64,000 nucleotides of DNA from Mixophyes australis (lineage: Eukaryota > Chordata > Amphibia > Anura > Limnodynastidae): NCBI GenBank assembly GCA_036250195.1, contig JAVHZZ010000011.1:813001-877000 (forward strand). The letters run 5' to 3'. Position 1 is the stretch's first letter. Every line of letters begins with the position of its first letter. The notes beneath the pieces were generated by a model, which was not told the DNA's origin, did no database searches, and worked only from the letters and a program-made list of their open reading frames with translations. Below, one piece after another: positions 35,172 to 47,175 of this stretch. Both the position numbers and the translations under genes were made by a program.

Positions 35172-37934
35172 CATATACAGCACGGGAGGACAGGTGAGGT
35201 GTGTGGGTATATACAGCATGGAGGACAGGTGAGGTGTGTGGGTATATACAGCATGGAGGACAGGTGTGATGTGTGGGTATATACAGCATGGAGGACAGGT
35301 GAGGTGTGTGGGTATATACAGCATGGAGGACAGGTGAGGTGTGAGTATATACAGCATGGAGGACAGGTGAGGTGTGTGGGTATATACAGCATGGAGGACA
35401 GGTGTGAGGTGTGTGGGTATATACAGCATGGAGGACAGGTGTGGTGTGTGGGTATATACAGCATGGAGGACAGGTGAGGTGTGTGGGTATATACAGCATG
35501 GAGGACAGGTGAGGTGTGTGGGTATATACAGCATGGAGGACAGGTGAGGTGAGTGGGTATATACAGCATGGAGGACAGGTGAGGTGTGTGGGTATATACA
35601 GCATGGAGGACAGGTGTGGTGTGTGGGTATATACAGCATGGAGGACAGGTGAGGTGTGTGCGTATATACAGCATGGAGGACAGGTGAGGTGTGTGGCATA
35701 TACAGCACGGAGGACAGGTGAGGTGTGTGGGTATATACAGCATGGAGGACAGGTGAGGTGTGTGGGTATATACAGCATGGAGGACAGGTGAGGTGTGTGG
35801 GTATATACAGCATGGAGGACAGGTGAGGTGTGTGGGTATATACAGCATGGAGGACAGGTGAGGTGTGTGGGTATATACAGCATGGAGGACAGGTGAGGTG
35901 AGTGGGTATATACAGCATGAAGGACAGGTGTGGTGTGTGGGTATATACAGCGCGGGAGGACAGGTGAGGTGTGTGGTATATACAGCATGGAGGACAGGTG
36001 AGGTGTGTGGGTATATACAGCATGGAGGACAGGTGAGGTGTGTGGGTATATACAGCGCGGGAGGACAGGTGAGGTGTGTGGGTATATACAGCACGGAGGA
36101 CAGGTGAGGTGTGTGGGTATATACAGCACGGAGGACAGGTGAGGTGTGTGGGTATATACAGCACGGAGGACAGGTGAGGTGTGTGGGTATATACAGCATG
36201 GAGGACAGGTGAGGTGTGTGGGTATATACAGCATGGAGGACAGGTGAGGTGTGTGGGTATATACAGCATGGAGGACAGGTGAGGTGTGTGGGTATATACA
36301 GCATGGAGGACAGGTGTGATGTGTGGGTATATACAGCACGGAGGACAGGTGAGGTGTGTGGGTATATACAGCACGGAGGACAGGTGAGGTGTGTGGGTAT
36401 ATACAGCACGGAGGACAGGTGTGGTGTGTGGGTATATACAGCATGGAGGACAGGTGTGGTGTGTGGGTATATACAGCATGGAGGACAGGTGAGGTGTGTG
36501 GGTATATACAGCATGGAGGACAGGTGAGGTGTGTGGGTATATACAGCATGGAGGACAGGTGTGGTGTGTGGGTATATACAGCATGGAGGACAGGTGAGGT
36601 GTGTGGGTATATACAGCATGGAGGACAGGTGTGGTGTGTGGGTATATACAGCATGGAGGACAGGTGAGGTGTGTGGGTATATACAGCATGGAGGACAGGT
36701 GTGAGGTGTGTGGGTATATACAGCATGGAGGACAGGTGTGGTGTGTGGGTATATACAGCATGGAGGACAGGTGAGGTGTGTGGGTATATACAGCATGGAG
36801 GACAGGTGAGGTGTGTGGGTATATACAGCATGGAGGACAGGTGAGGTGAGTGGGTATATACAGCATGGAGGACAGGTGAGGTGTGTGGGTATATACAGCA
36901 TGGAGGACAGGTGTGGTGTGTGGGTATATACAGCATGGAGGACAGGTGAGGTGTGTGCGTATATACAGCATGGAGGACAGGTGAGGTGTGTGGCATATAC
37001 AGCACGGAGGACAGGTGAGGTGTGTGGGTATATACAGCATGGAGGACAGGTGAGGTGTGTGGGTATATACAGCATGGAGGACAGGTGAGGTGTGTGGGTA
37101 TATACAGCATGGAGGACAGGTGAGGTGTGTGGGTATATACAGCATGGAGGACAGGTGAGGTGAGTGGGTATATACAGCATGAAGGACAGGTGTGGTGTGT
37201 GGGTATATACAGCGCGGGAGGACAGGTGAGGTGTGTGGTATATACAGCATGGAGGACAGGTGAGGTGTGTGGGTATATACAGCATGGAGGACAGGTGAGG
37301 TGTGTGGGTATATACAGCGCGGGAGGACAGGTGAGGTGTGTGGGTATATACAGCACGGAGGACAGGTGAGGTGTGTGGGTATATACAGCACGGAGGACAG
37401 GTGAGGTGTGTGGGTATATACAGCACGGAGGACAGGTGAGGTGTGTGGGTATATACAGCATGGAGGACAGGTGAGGTGTGTGGGTATATACAGCATGGAG
37501 GACAGGTGTGGTGTGTGGGTATATACAGCACGGAGGACAGGTGAGGTGTGTGGGTATATACAGCATGGAGGACAGGTGAGGTGTGTGGGTATATACAGCA
37601 TGGAGGACAGGTGAGGTGTGTGGGTATATATAGCATGGAGGACAGGTGTGGTGTGTGGGTATATACAGCATGGAGGACAGGTGAGGTGTGTGGGTATATA
37701 CAGCATGGAGGACAGGTGAGGTGTGTGGGTATATACAGCATGGAGGACAGGTGAGGTGTGTGGGTATATACAGCATGGAGGACAGGTGAGGTGTGTGGGT
37801 ATATACAGCATGGAGGACAGGTGAGGTGTGTGGGTATATACAGCACGGAGGACAGGTGAGGTGTGTGGGTATATACAGCATGGAGGACAGGTGAGGTGTG
37901 TGGTATATACAGCATGGAGGACAGGTGAGGTGTG
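35172..37934. repeat. 35-bp minisatellite, about 79 copies
   Basis: Units of 35 bp with core GTGGGTATATACAGCATGG then AGGACAGGTGAGGTGT. Variants include CACGG for CATGG and one- or two-base indels. A block starting at 35516 recurs at 36813 (offset 1,297 bp, about 37 units); the later block 35865-36107 recurs at 37127-37369 (offset 1,262 bp, one unit fewer). The reverse strand has no stop in any frame, so three overlapping frames of 943-974 codons run through. They are repeat artefacts. Confidence 0.97.
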
Positions 37935-38610
37935 GGTGAGAGGAGCTTGCAAATCCTAGTTCTCCACAATAAAGTAGATAATGTAAAATATGATTAAAAT
38001 GGAGATACTTCAATATGATGAGAGAGAGAGAGCAGGACCTCCCGGGTATAGAATGTATGATGGATATATTATATAAGACAGCACTGCCTCATATTCTCCC
38101 CCTCCATTGAAGGTCTTTCTCCTCTTGAGCCTTTCATGGGTTTTCATGACCAGGCGCATTGCCATGAAAGGTGTGGTCAGTGAGGGTATTTTTTTACAGA
38201 AATTAATTGTATGAAATAGCTCTTCCATGTAGATGGCTACCAAAATATCACTGTATCCAGCAGAAATAGTTAAATAACTGCAGTCTTACACTTTGGACCA
38301 AAGGGTTCTCCAAACTGCGTGCCAGATTAATTGTTCTATTGTTACACAACAGACACCATGAGGTTGGGTTTTCTTGTTCAGATGGACCTAGCAGCCACGA
38401 GCTCTGCTTCCCTTGTAGCGACTCAGCAGGTCACCTATTCATATAACCGCCTAAATCATGGTGTGGGAAGACCGAGTAGTTTGCTGGTGGATGAATATAC
38501 AATTATGCATAATTTTCTGTTGGAAATAACCTACCTCAAACAGTCACAATTCTTTGTATATTTCCAGCCGGTCAGAAACTACCATATTGTGCTAAAAACT
38601 GAAATCGAGG
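37935..38610. other. Unannotated stretch
   Basis: Nothing recognised. An open frame starting at 38331 runs into the 32-bp array. Confidence 0.5.
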
Positions 38611-38932
38611 CCATATGCATTCAGCAGTGGTCAGTGGGCCATCCATATGCATTCAGCAGTGGTCAATGGGCCATCCATATGCATTCAGCAGTGGTCAATG
38701 GGCCATCCATATGCATTCAGCAGTGGTCAATGGGCCATCCATATGCATTCAGCAGTGGTCAGTGGGCCATCCATATGCATTCAGCAGTGGTCAGTGGGCC
38801 ATCCATATGCATTCGGCAGTGGTCAGTGGGCCATCCATATGCATTCAGCAGTGGTCAATGGGCCATCCATATGCATTCAGCAGTGGTCAATGGGCCATCC
38901 ATATGCATTCAGCAGTGGTCAATGGGCCATTC
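38611..38932. repeat. 32-bp minisatellite
   Basis: Ten units of 32 bp, CATATGCATTCAGCAGTGGT then CAATGGGCCATC. Single-base variants alternate (CAATGGG or CAGTGGG). The array is young: almost no divergence. Frames of about 100-220 codons through it are artefacts. Confidence 0.96.
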
Positions 38933-39805
38933 AAATGAAAAGTTTGGGGAATTGATGTTAGGATGCATTTCTATAACATACAATGTTATGTGAGGGGAAT
39001 TAGCAGTGTAAGTGACACAATACATAGATCTCATAGAAATGGAACATTAAAAAAGGAGGCAAAATGATGAAAGCTAGTTGAGGGCGTCTGGATGGGGTCA
39101 GTGATTAGACCGCTGACTACTTGTCCTGATCCTGCAATATTCACTGTACATTATTTACACTTATATTTATAAGAATGATCGTCAAGACTTATATAGGACA
39201 CTGGAGAAGTAGAGCCACGAGACACGTGTCTTCCTATATTGTTAATCCTTAGGAGCACACAGTGCCCACCTCTCGCTATGTGATTAACAGGTCCAGCACT
39301 TTAAAGCTTTCTCTTAACACATATAAAGCAATCATACTCGATCGCTAATGCGTGTAAATATTGCATGTATTAGGACAAATTGCTTGTTTAGAAACCACAT
39401 AAGAGCTCTCGTGAAAACAGCATGCACTGGGGTGAGAACAGCTTGTAAGCTCCAGGTAATTGAGCTGGTGAACCAGCTGCTTCTATCTACAGCAGGATAA
39501 CAAGGAATGCCGGTACCTCTGCGGCTCTAGAGCGAGGAAGCCTTACACTCACAAATCAGTCAGTATTTACAAAGATTTTATATTGCAGCAACTGGGCTGA
39601 TCAGTGAGTCTCTCGCGTCTCACTTTCCCCCAAGCTGCTTAGAAAAAGCTTTGGCTTCAGTCTCAGTTGTGATATAAATAAATGATCCCAAGTACATGAA
39701 GCACAGCCCATAGCTTGAAATCCAGTTCTGTTCTAACACTTCTGCTCCGCATACATCTTAATTTATCCTGGATCTGTGAAGATAGGCTCCTTAGTCCGTC
39801 AGCGG
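38933..39805. other. Unannotated stretch
   Basis: Nothing recognised. Confidence 0.5.
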
Positions 39806-40080
39806 CCATACTGTTTATCTTTTATTTATAAGGCACAACAAGGGTCCTGCAGCACCGTACACACACACTAGGAGAGCTTGCTCTCTAAAGGGGATGGGCG
39901 GACACAGAGGGTGAGACTGAGGGAAGGAGGTGGAGGTGGGAGAGTTAGGAGGAGGACGCTTGAATGAAATATGAGTTTTAAGGGCAGATTTGAAGGCTTG
40001 GAGACTGTTGGATAGTGTAATTGGGCATGGGAGTGTGTTCCAGAGGATGTGAGCAGCACAGGAGATATCCTGTGCATGCA
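39806..40080 (-). mobile_element. L2/CR1-type LINE 3' end, antisense
   Basis: The reverse strand reads the last part of a LINE ORF2 ('FKSALKTHISF'-like) followed by a 3' tail with CGGTGCTGCAGGACC and TATAAATAAAAG. It belongs to a different subfamily from the copies at 40278 and 42420. Confidence 0.65.
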
Positions 40081-40277
40081 GGAGTCAGATCGTCAGCTTA
40101 AAGTTCCACCAATGTGGGGAGAACAATGTAAATAAAAGTCTGTAGCTAGGTACCAGGTAATAAAAACACTGTGATGTCCTGTAAAAGGCAGTTTGGGTTT
40201 GTTCATGTACAGTGTACCCCAGAAATGTTATGCTGTAACCCATGGATACTAGGAAATAATTCTACAGGGACTATCGT

Positions 40278-40926
40278 CAACATTTATTTCTATAGCGCCA
40301 GCAGATTCTGTAGCTCTTTACAATTAGGAACAAACAGTAATAAAACAATACTGGGTAATACATACATACAGAGAGGTAAAAGGGCCCTGCTCGCATGCTG
40401 ACAATCTGAGATAATGGTTTGGTACACAAGGGTAAGAGCTATATCATGTTGCATATTGGTCCAGCTTGAATGCAAAGGTTACAAAGTATTTTGTGTGCTG
40501 TATATTCAGTCACACAACTATGTTGGTCAGAGAGTTACCTTATATTATAAGCTTGTCTGAGGAGGTGGGTTTTCAGAGATCGCTTGTAGGTTGCAAGACT
40601 AGAGGAAAGTCTTACTGTGCGAGGGAGGGAATTCCACAAAGTGGGTGCAGCCTGAAAAAAAGCCCTGTAACTGGGAATGGGAGGAAGCGATGAGAGTGGA
40701 AAAGAGACACAGATCTAGCTGCTGCATGCAAAATAGACTGTAGGGGCTCGAGTCTGGTTTTGGGAAGACCAGTAAGTAGTTGATGTGCAAGATAATGAGT
40801 GCATGAATTAAAAGTTTTTGCAGTGTCTTGTGAGATATGTGCGTTTTCTGGATTATTTTTTTTTTAGATGTATGCAGCATGATGTAAATATAGAGCTGAT
40901 GTGGGGAACAAAGGATAGTTGTGAGT
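40278..40926 (-). mobile_element. 5'-truncated L2-type LINE, antisense
   Basis: The reverse strand matches the 3' third of the LINE at 42420-44870. It contains the tail with GCGCCAGCAGATTCTG (as read on the plus strand), the 'AGGGCCCTGCTCGC' segment, the region coding for 'FKRSLKTHLL', and sequence ending at GGGGAACAAAGGATAG. Broken by stops. A SINE in the same orientation abuts its 5' edge. Confidence 0.85.
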
Positions 40927-40929
40927 CAT

Positions 40930-41150
40930 CATCATTAAGATATTATATATATATATATTATAGTGCTGTACAGAGAACACACTCACATCAGTCTAAATCC
41001 CCTAACATACACACACACACAGACTAGGGTCGACTTGATAGCTGCCAGTTAACCTACCAGTATGTTTTTGGAGTGTTGGAGGAAACCAACGCAAACACGG
41101 GGAGAACATACAAACTCTGCACAGACAAGGATCACACCTAGGCAGGGAAC
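40930..41150 (-). mobile_element. SINE, antisense, head missing
   Basis: Reverse complement of the SINE body (AACATACAAACTCTGCACAG and TATGTTTTTGGAGTGTTGG on the plus strand), with an (AT)n patch in the tail. The tRNA-derived head is absent. Confidence 0.8.
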
Positions 41151-42419
41151 TTGCGGGATGGGCCTACGGCTGTTGGTTGCACTAACACAATACAATTAGC
41201 ATTGCTTTGTAAAGCAAAGATGTAAATTGTACTATAGCAAGAAACGTTTGTAAAAGACAACACCTGACTTGTTGGTTTCTGTGAAGGATGGCAGTTGGGG
41301 GATATGAATATATTGTGTCTGGTAAATACATCATGAAGACCCTGACTCTATCATTCTGTTGTTTCTATGGCATCTGTGGGCTGCAGTGATAATCCTTCAT
41401 TTTTTGCGAATGTTTTATATTTGTTGTAATGTATTCAGCACATGATATATGTGGTCTTTTGAACTTTCTGGAATTTGTAAAAAATGTTGGGTTCAGCTTA
41501 GTTGTTAGTAATCTAATAGAGCACTGCAAATGGAAGAGTCCAGTCTGATTGCCATAAACCCATCATCTGGAACATGTTCCCCTCTCTGTCAGCATCAGAT
41601 AATTACTACTTTTATTGCTGGAACTAGCAGGTCAAGAGGAGAGTAGATGATTGGAGGATGTGGGCCTGTAAAGGTCGGATTTACTTTTTTAAAGGATCCT
41701 GCGTCTGAGATCTTGTGCTGAAAATAACAGTCTAACAGAAGAGCTAAGATGAGATAAGAAACCGAATCATTGAGGGTTACATGTGAAGACCTAGCAGAGA
41801 GATCAGCAGTGCAGGGTGATGGGTAGAATGACGGACAGATCCGTATTATGGAAACGGCATTGAGGACTTGAGATAATGAAAAAATGAGAACATGTTGTAG
41901 AAATAGTTTTTCTGTGTTCAGAAGTTTATATTAACCAGATAAGAGGTAACATGTAACATGTTAGACCTGTATTGCAGAGATTCATAACCATTGCGCCAAA
42001 GCTGAAACATAGAAAAACAACAATCATGAAAATATTATGGGGCTCATGTAGAGGTGAAAACATAGTTGCCCTTGGCACATGTAGAGGAAGATGCACACAA
42101 GAAGCAGCAGACATGCTATATATATATATGTGTATGTATGTATGTGTATATATATTTATTATTTGTCTCAAGGAAACATAAAGGGGGAAGAAGAAAGCCT
42201 AATAATGTAGTATTTCAGGGAACAACCCAGTGGTTGTGTTTAGAAGTACCAGATATAAAGCAAATATGGTGTTAGGAATTGAAGCTGAACAGTTTTACAT
42301 TATTACTGGTTTGTAAATCTCTTACATGTGCTTTCATGTGTTGTGGAGCATTGGAAGATACCTAGTTGAAGTTGTGAGGATCATAACTTTTATACGCCAG
42401 ACAAAATATTAATACCTGG
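41151..42419. other. Unannotated stretch
   Basis: No gene recognised. Short (TA)n and (TG)n runs lie near 42120-42150. Confidence 0.5.
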
Positions 42420-42935
42420 TACGCATATACATTACCACCACTCTTCCAAGCCTTCTTATACCCGCAGGAATATTAAATCTAATGATTGTCAACAGTTTTT
42501 CACCTCTCTTCAACACCTTCTCTCCCCAATTTCTACATTCTCCTCCCCTGATGTGGCAGTTCCTCATTTTCACCATATCCTAGCAACTACCCTTGATCAA
42601 GTGGCTCCAGCGACTATTCATACTCCGCGTAGATTTCATGGCACACTAAATAAACACGAAATCTACAAATTTGTTCTTGTAAAGCAGAATGTCACTGGCA
42701 TAAATCTTGTACCTGTAATGATTTTATCACATATACTGCTATCCACCACTCCTATCGAAATGCTAAACAAACATACTTCCAATCTCTCATCAATGTTCAG
42801 GCATCTAATCCTAAATTTACTTTTTAACACATTTAAATCTCTTCTCAATCCTCCCATCCCAAACACTCCGACTACATCAGTACCCAGGATCTTGCTTCCT
42901 ATTTCAAGGACAAGATTGATACGATTAGACTTAAA

Positions 42936-43298
42936 ATGGTATCATCTCTCTTGACAAGCAATCGGCTCAATTCCTTTGTAGCACCCTCTAAGACTCTCTC
43001 TTCATTTGATCCCACAAATGAAGAGGAAGTTTCTACTCTCCTCTTATCTTCCTACTCTACCTCCTGTCCTATTGATCCCATTCCCTTACAAATTAGTAGT
43101 TCCTTGTCCCGTGTGCTCATCCCACCTCTAACTAAAATCTGTAATCTATCTCTCTACTGGTATCTTTCCATCACTATTCAAGCACACAGTGATTACTCCC
43201 ATTCTAAAAAAAAATATTTTGACCCAAGCTCTCTGTCAAATTACTGCCCCATCTCTCAGCTCCCGTGCCCGTCCAAACTTCTTGAGAGAATTGCCTAG
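42936..43298 (+). pseudogene. LINE reverse transcriptase fragment, N-terminal blocks
   Basis: Open segment of the L2-type ORF2 relic. It covers the region before the palm domain and ends after 'NYCPISQLPCPSKLLERIA', the conserved block that precedes the catalytic domain. Expected Arg in 'NYRPIS' is Cys here. The segment stops at TAG near 43296. Confidence 0.8.
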
Positions 43299-43334
43299 AC
43301 TCTCCTCACACGTTTCCTAGCTGCAAACAACCTG

Positions 43335-43640
43335 TTGAATCCTCTTCAATCGGGCTTTCACTCTCAATACTCCACAGAGGCTGCGCTGACCAAGGTTGTC
43401 AATGATCTGATCACAGCTAAAACTAAAGGTGATTACTCTCTTCTAATTCTCCTGGATATCTCGGCTGTATTTGACACTGTTGACCACTCTCTCCTCATAC
43501 AGACACTACAATCCCTAGGTCTTGAAGACACTGTCCTATCCTGGTTCTTATCCTACCTATCTAATTGCTGTTTCAGTGTTAATCTCTCTGAAACAACCTC
43601 TGCTCCGCTTCCTTTATCAGTTGGAGACCGCAAGGCTTAG
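43335..43640 (+). pseudogene. LINE reverse transcriptase fragment, catalytic block A
   Basis: Open segment with '[14 protein letters not shown]' and the metal-binding block 'FDTVDHSLL'. The usual 'GVPQGSVLGP' block is split by a frameshift just past its end, and YADD lies in another frame at 43721-43732. Confidence 0.85.
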
Positions 43641-44870
43641 TCCTAGGTCCTCTGCTATTCTCTATCTACACCACTTCTCTTGGAAACGATTGAGCTCCTT
43701 TTGGATTTCAGTATCATCTCTATGCTGATGATACATAAATCTATCTATTCTGATCTCTCACCATCTGTGGTGTCCCGTGTAACTGACTGTCTTTCTGCCA
43801 TTTCATCTTAGATGTCCTCTCGCCAACTCAAACTCAATCTTTCAAAACCGATTTAATAATATTCCCACCCAACAATAGAAGCTTCCTGACATTTCTATTT
43901 CTGTTGGCCACATGACCATAAATCCCACCCTGTAAGCTCGCTGCCTAGGTGTAATCCTTGACTCACAACTATCGTTTGTTCCCCACATCGACTCTATATT
44001 ATGCTGCATACATCTAAAATACATTTCCAGACTATGTAGATATCTCACACAGGATCCTGCAAAAACTTTAATTCATGCACTAACAATCTCCAGCATTGAC
44101 TATTGTAATTCCCTCCTTACTGGTCTTCCCATTATTAGACTTGAACCCCTACAATCTATTTTGCACACAGCCGCTAGATTGATTTTCCTTGCAAATCGTT
44201 TTTCGTCTGCTGAGCCACTCTGTCAGTCTCTACATTGGTTGCCCGTTTTCCAAAGAATCCAATGTAAAATTCTTCTACTAACATACAAGACCATCAACAA
44301 AATTGCACCGACATACATCTCCTCACTTGTATATCTCCCAACTTGACACCTCCGTTCTGCACAAGATCTGCGTCTCTCTTCCACTCTCATCACATCCTCC
44401 CATTCCCGGTTACAGGACTTTTTTCGTTCTGCACCCACTTGTGGAATTCCGTCCCTCGTACAGTAAGACTTTCCTTTAGTCTTCAAACCTTCAAGCGTTC
44501 TCTGAAAACCCACCTCCTCAGACAAGCTTATAATATTCCTCTACCACCCTCTTAATCTCCCTAGATTACCCTATTACCACCCTCTGCACAGCTACCACAA
44601 GACAACAACCCTCTGACCAACACAGCTGTGTGACTGATCACACAGCCCACTAAATACTTTGTAACCTTTGCATTCTAGCTGGACAAATATTCAGTATGAT
44701 GTAGCACATGCCCTTGTGTATCAAACCATTTTCCCATAGATTGTAAACTTGTGAGCAGGGCCCTCTTACCTCTCTGTCTGAATGTATTACCCAGTATTGT
44801 TTTATTAATGTTTGTTCCTAATTGTAAAGTGCTACAGAATCTGCTGGCGCTATATAAAGGATGATGATGA

Positions 44871-45094
44871 CCAGTGCCTGACCACATTAATGCTCTACAG
44901 AATGAAAGGGCACAAATTCCCACAGAAACACTCCAACACCTTGTGGAAAGCCTTCCAAGGAGAGTGGAAGCTGTTATCACTGCAAAAGGGGGACCTACTC
45001 TATATTAAAGTATATGTATTTGAGTACAATGTCATTACAGTCCCTGTTGGTGTAATGTTCAAGCGTCAGAATACTTTTGTCCATACAGTGTTGG
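44871..45094 (+). mobile_element. Tc1-like transposon 3' end
   Basis: Immediately after the LINE tail comes sequence for the C-terminal tip of a Tc1-type transposase (TTCCCACAGAAACACTCC and GTGGAAAGCCTTCC). It ends with AATACTTTTGTCCATACAGTG-like terminal sequence, as in a common fish/frog Tc1 family. The left end is missing. The forward frame at 44812-45153 is a chance readthrough. Confidence 0.75.
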
Positions 45095-45175
45095 AAGTGG
45101 GGGGTATATGTGGTTATGTCATACTGTCACTTCTACTACTGCCTTCATTGTAAATAGCATTACCCAATATATGTG

Positions 45176-46126
45176 TGACATAAAACACCAGGGAAGCGGA
45201 GGGTGACATGAAACACCAGGGAAGCGGAGGGTGACATGAAACACCAGGGAAGCGGAGGGTGACATGAAACACCAGGGAAGCGGAGGGTGACATGAAACAC
45301 CAGGGAAGCGGAGGGTGACATGCAGCACCAGGGAAGCGGAGGGTGACATGAAACACCAGGGAAGCGGAGGGTGACATATGTGTGACATGAAACACCAGGG
45401 AAGCAGAGGGTGACATATGTGTGACATGAAACAGCAGGGAAGCAGAGGGTGACATGAAACACCAGGGAAGCAGAGGGTGACATATGTGTGACATGAAACA
45501 TCAGGGAAGCGGAGGGTAACGTGTGTGACATGAAACACCAGGGAAGCGGAGGGTGACATATGTGTGACATGAAACACCAGGGAAGCGGAGGGTGACATAT
45601 GTGTGACATGAAACACCAGGGAAGCGGAGGGTGACATGTGTGACATGAAACACCAGGGAAGCGGAGGGTGACATATGTGTGACATGAAACATCAGGGAAG
45701 CGGAGGGTGACATATGTGTGACATGAAACATCAGGGAAGCGGAGGGTGACATATGTGTGACATGAAACATCAGGGAAGCGGAGGGTGACATATGTGTGAC
45801 ATGAAACATCAGGGAAGTGGAGGGTGACATATGTGTGACATGAAACACCAGGGAAGCGGAGGGTGACATATGTGTGACATGAAACATCAGGGAAGCGGAG
45901 GGTGACATATGTGTGACATGAAACACCAGGGAAGCAGAGGGTGACATGAAACACCAGGGAAGCGGAGGGTGACATATGTGTGACATGAAACATCAGGGAA
46001 GCGGAGGGTGACATATGTGTGACATGAAACACCAGGGAAGCGGAGGGTGACATATGTGTGACATGAAACATCAGGGAAGCGGAGGGTGACATATGTGTGA
46101 CATGAAACACCAGGGAAACGGAGGGT
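45176..46126. repeat. 28/39-bp minisatellite
   Basis: Units of 28 bp (GTGACATGAAACACCAGGG then AAGCGGAGG) and a longer 39-bp type with an 11-bp insertion, ATATGTGTGAC. The first seven or so units are mostly short, the later ones mostly long. Reverse frames of up to 339 codons are artefacts. Confidence 0.96.
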
Positions 46127-46634
46127 GACACAAACCGTGGGGACATACAGATGTGTGTGAGATACATGGATGGGGTCAACAGTTATCTCCATGCTGTGGA
46201 TGATTCATCCCTAGTAGAGGGTGAACTGAGCTGGTATAGAGACATTCTCTATAAATCAAAAGAACAGCAGGAAAAGGAATGTCTTCTATGAATCATCTGT
46301 AAGGAATTAACACTTAGGGATAGATCTGTCAAATTACATTTATGAGTAAACAATGAAATATATTCATGAAAAAGATGCATTTTCTCTGACTGGATCTATG
46401 GAAGTGATGAATGAAAACGTCCTCTTTGTAGTGATGATTTACCAAGGGTGCAGCTATTTATTCATTCTTGTCCTGTCTACATAAGTTATAAGAAAATAAT
46501 TGACATTTCAGATCATGTGCAAGTGCTAATATTTCTGTAGTGCTAATCTGTTAAGTCGTTGGAGCTGACCAGGTTTATTCCCTGTTTTTTTGGAGGAAGT
46601 CATTATGGGAATATTGGGGCTACTACGGAAGCAC
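46127..46634. other. Unannotated stretch
   Basis: Nothing recognised. Confidence 0.5.
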
Positions 46635-46637
46635 TTA

Positions 46638-46812
46638 GGGGTATATTTACTAAACTGCAGGTTTGATAAAGTGGAGATTTTGCCTATAGCAACCAGTCCA
46701 ATACTAATTATCATTTTGTAGAATGCATTAAATAAATGACAGCTAGAATCTGATTGGTTGCTGTAGGCAACATCTGCACTCTTTCATGCCCGCAGTTTAG
46801 TAAATATACCCC
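46638..46812. mobile_element. Harbinger-like MITE (175 bp)
   Basis: Perfect 21-bp terminal inverted repeats beginning GGGGTATATTTACTAAAC, flanked by a 3-bp TTA duplication (46635-46637 and 46813-46815). A TTA duplication fits the PIF/Harbinger superfamily. No coding capacity. Confidence 0.85.
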
Positions 46813-47094
46813 TTAGTTTTTGACTGTTGGATAGTAGACTTTGTGGATATTAGTAAATAGTGGCTTACTTATTTGGTCTATTGCTGGGAATAAAAACTGC
46901 ATCTAAAAATTAGGTTGGTGTGAAAAATAGATATAAACTGTGTGATAAAAGCTGCAGTTCTGGAGAGTAAGTTTTACTTCTCATGTACTCACAGATGCAG
47001 CTTTGTATTAAAATCTGTCTCCAGGGAGTATGATCATTGTAATATACTATAGTTATCGATCTGCGTCAAGTGTAAAATAAGTATCTGCGCTATT

Positions 47095-47175
47095 GTTGTG
47101 CTGTGTATACTGTGCTGTACGGCGCTACGGACACCTAGTGGCGCCCTATAAATAAAAATTAATAAAATAATATTA
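47095..47175 (+). mobile_element. LINE tail fragment
   Basis: Carries GGCGCTACGGACACCTAGTG and TATAAATAAAAATTAATAA, the same 3' tail as the LINE at 7413-8440. Only the tail is present. Confidence 0.7.

Larger units (their letters stand above)
42420..44870 (+). mobile_element. L2-type LINE, longest copy in the window
   Basis: Decayed ORF2 of a non-LTR retrotransposon. Reverse-transcriptase blocks appear in order in different frames: 'NYCPISQLPCPSKLLERIA' near 43240, '[14 protein letters not shown]' near 43347, '[16 protein letters not shown]' with FDTVDH at 43470-43487, '[12 protein letters not shown]' near 43634, and the catalytic YADD at 43721-43732, then a stop. The C-terminal 'FKRSLKTHLLRQAY' lies near 44490. 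The 3' tail is CTGGCGCTATATAAAG then (GAT)n. The endonuclease domain is missing or beyond recognition. Frameshifts and stops rule out activity. Confidence 0.9.

Noticed and set aside
35058..38013. Three overlapping reverse open frames of 943-974 codons
   Set aside because: They consist wholly of a 35-bp tandem repeat lacking stop codons; no unique domain, no start context and no splice structure.
38611..38932. CRISPR-like array of 32-bp repeats
   Set aside because: Head-to-tail units without spacers.
42663..42866. Reverse frame of 67 codons
   Set aside because: Antisense shadow of the LINE ORF2 relic.
45160..46179. 339-codon reverse frame
   Set aside because: Readthrough of the 28/39-bp minisatellite.
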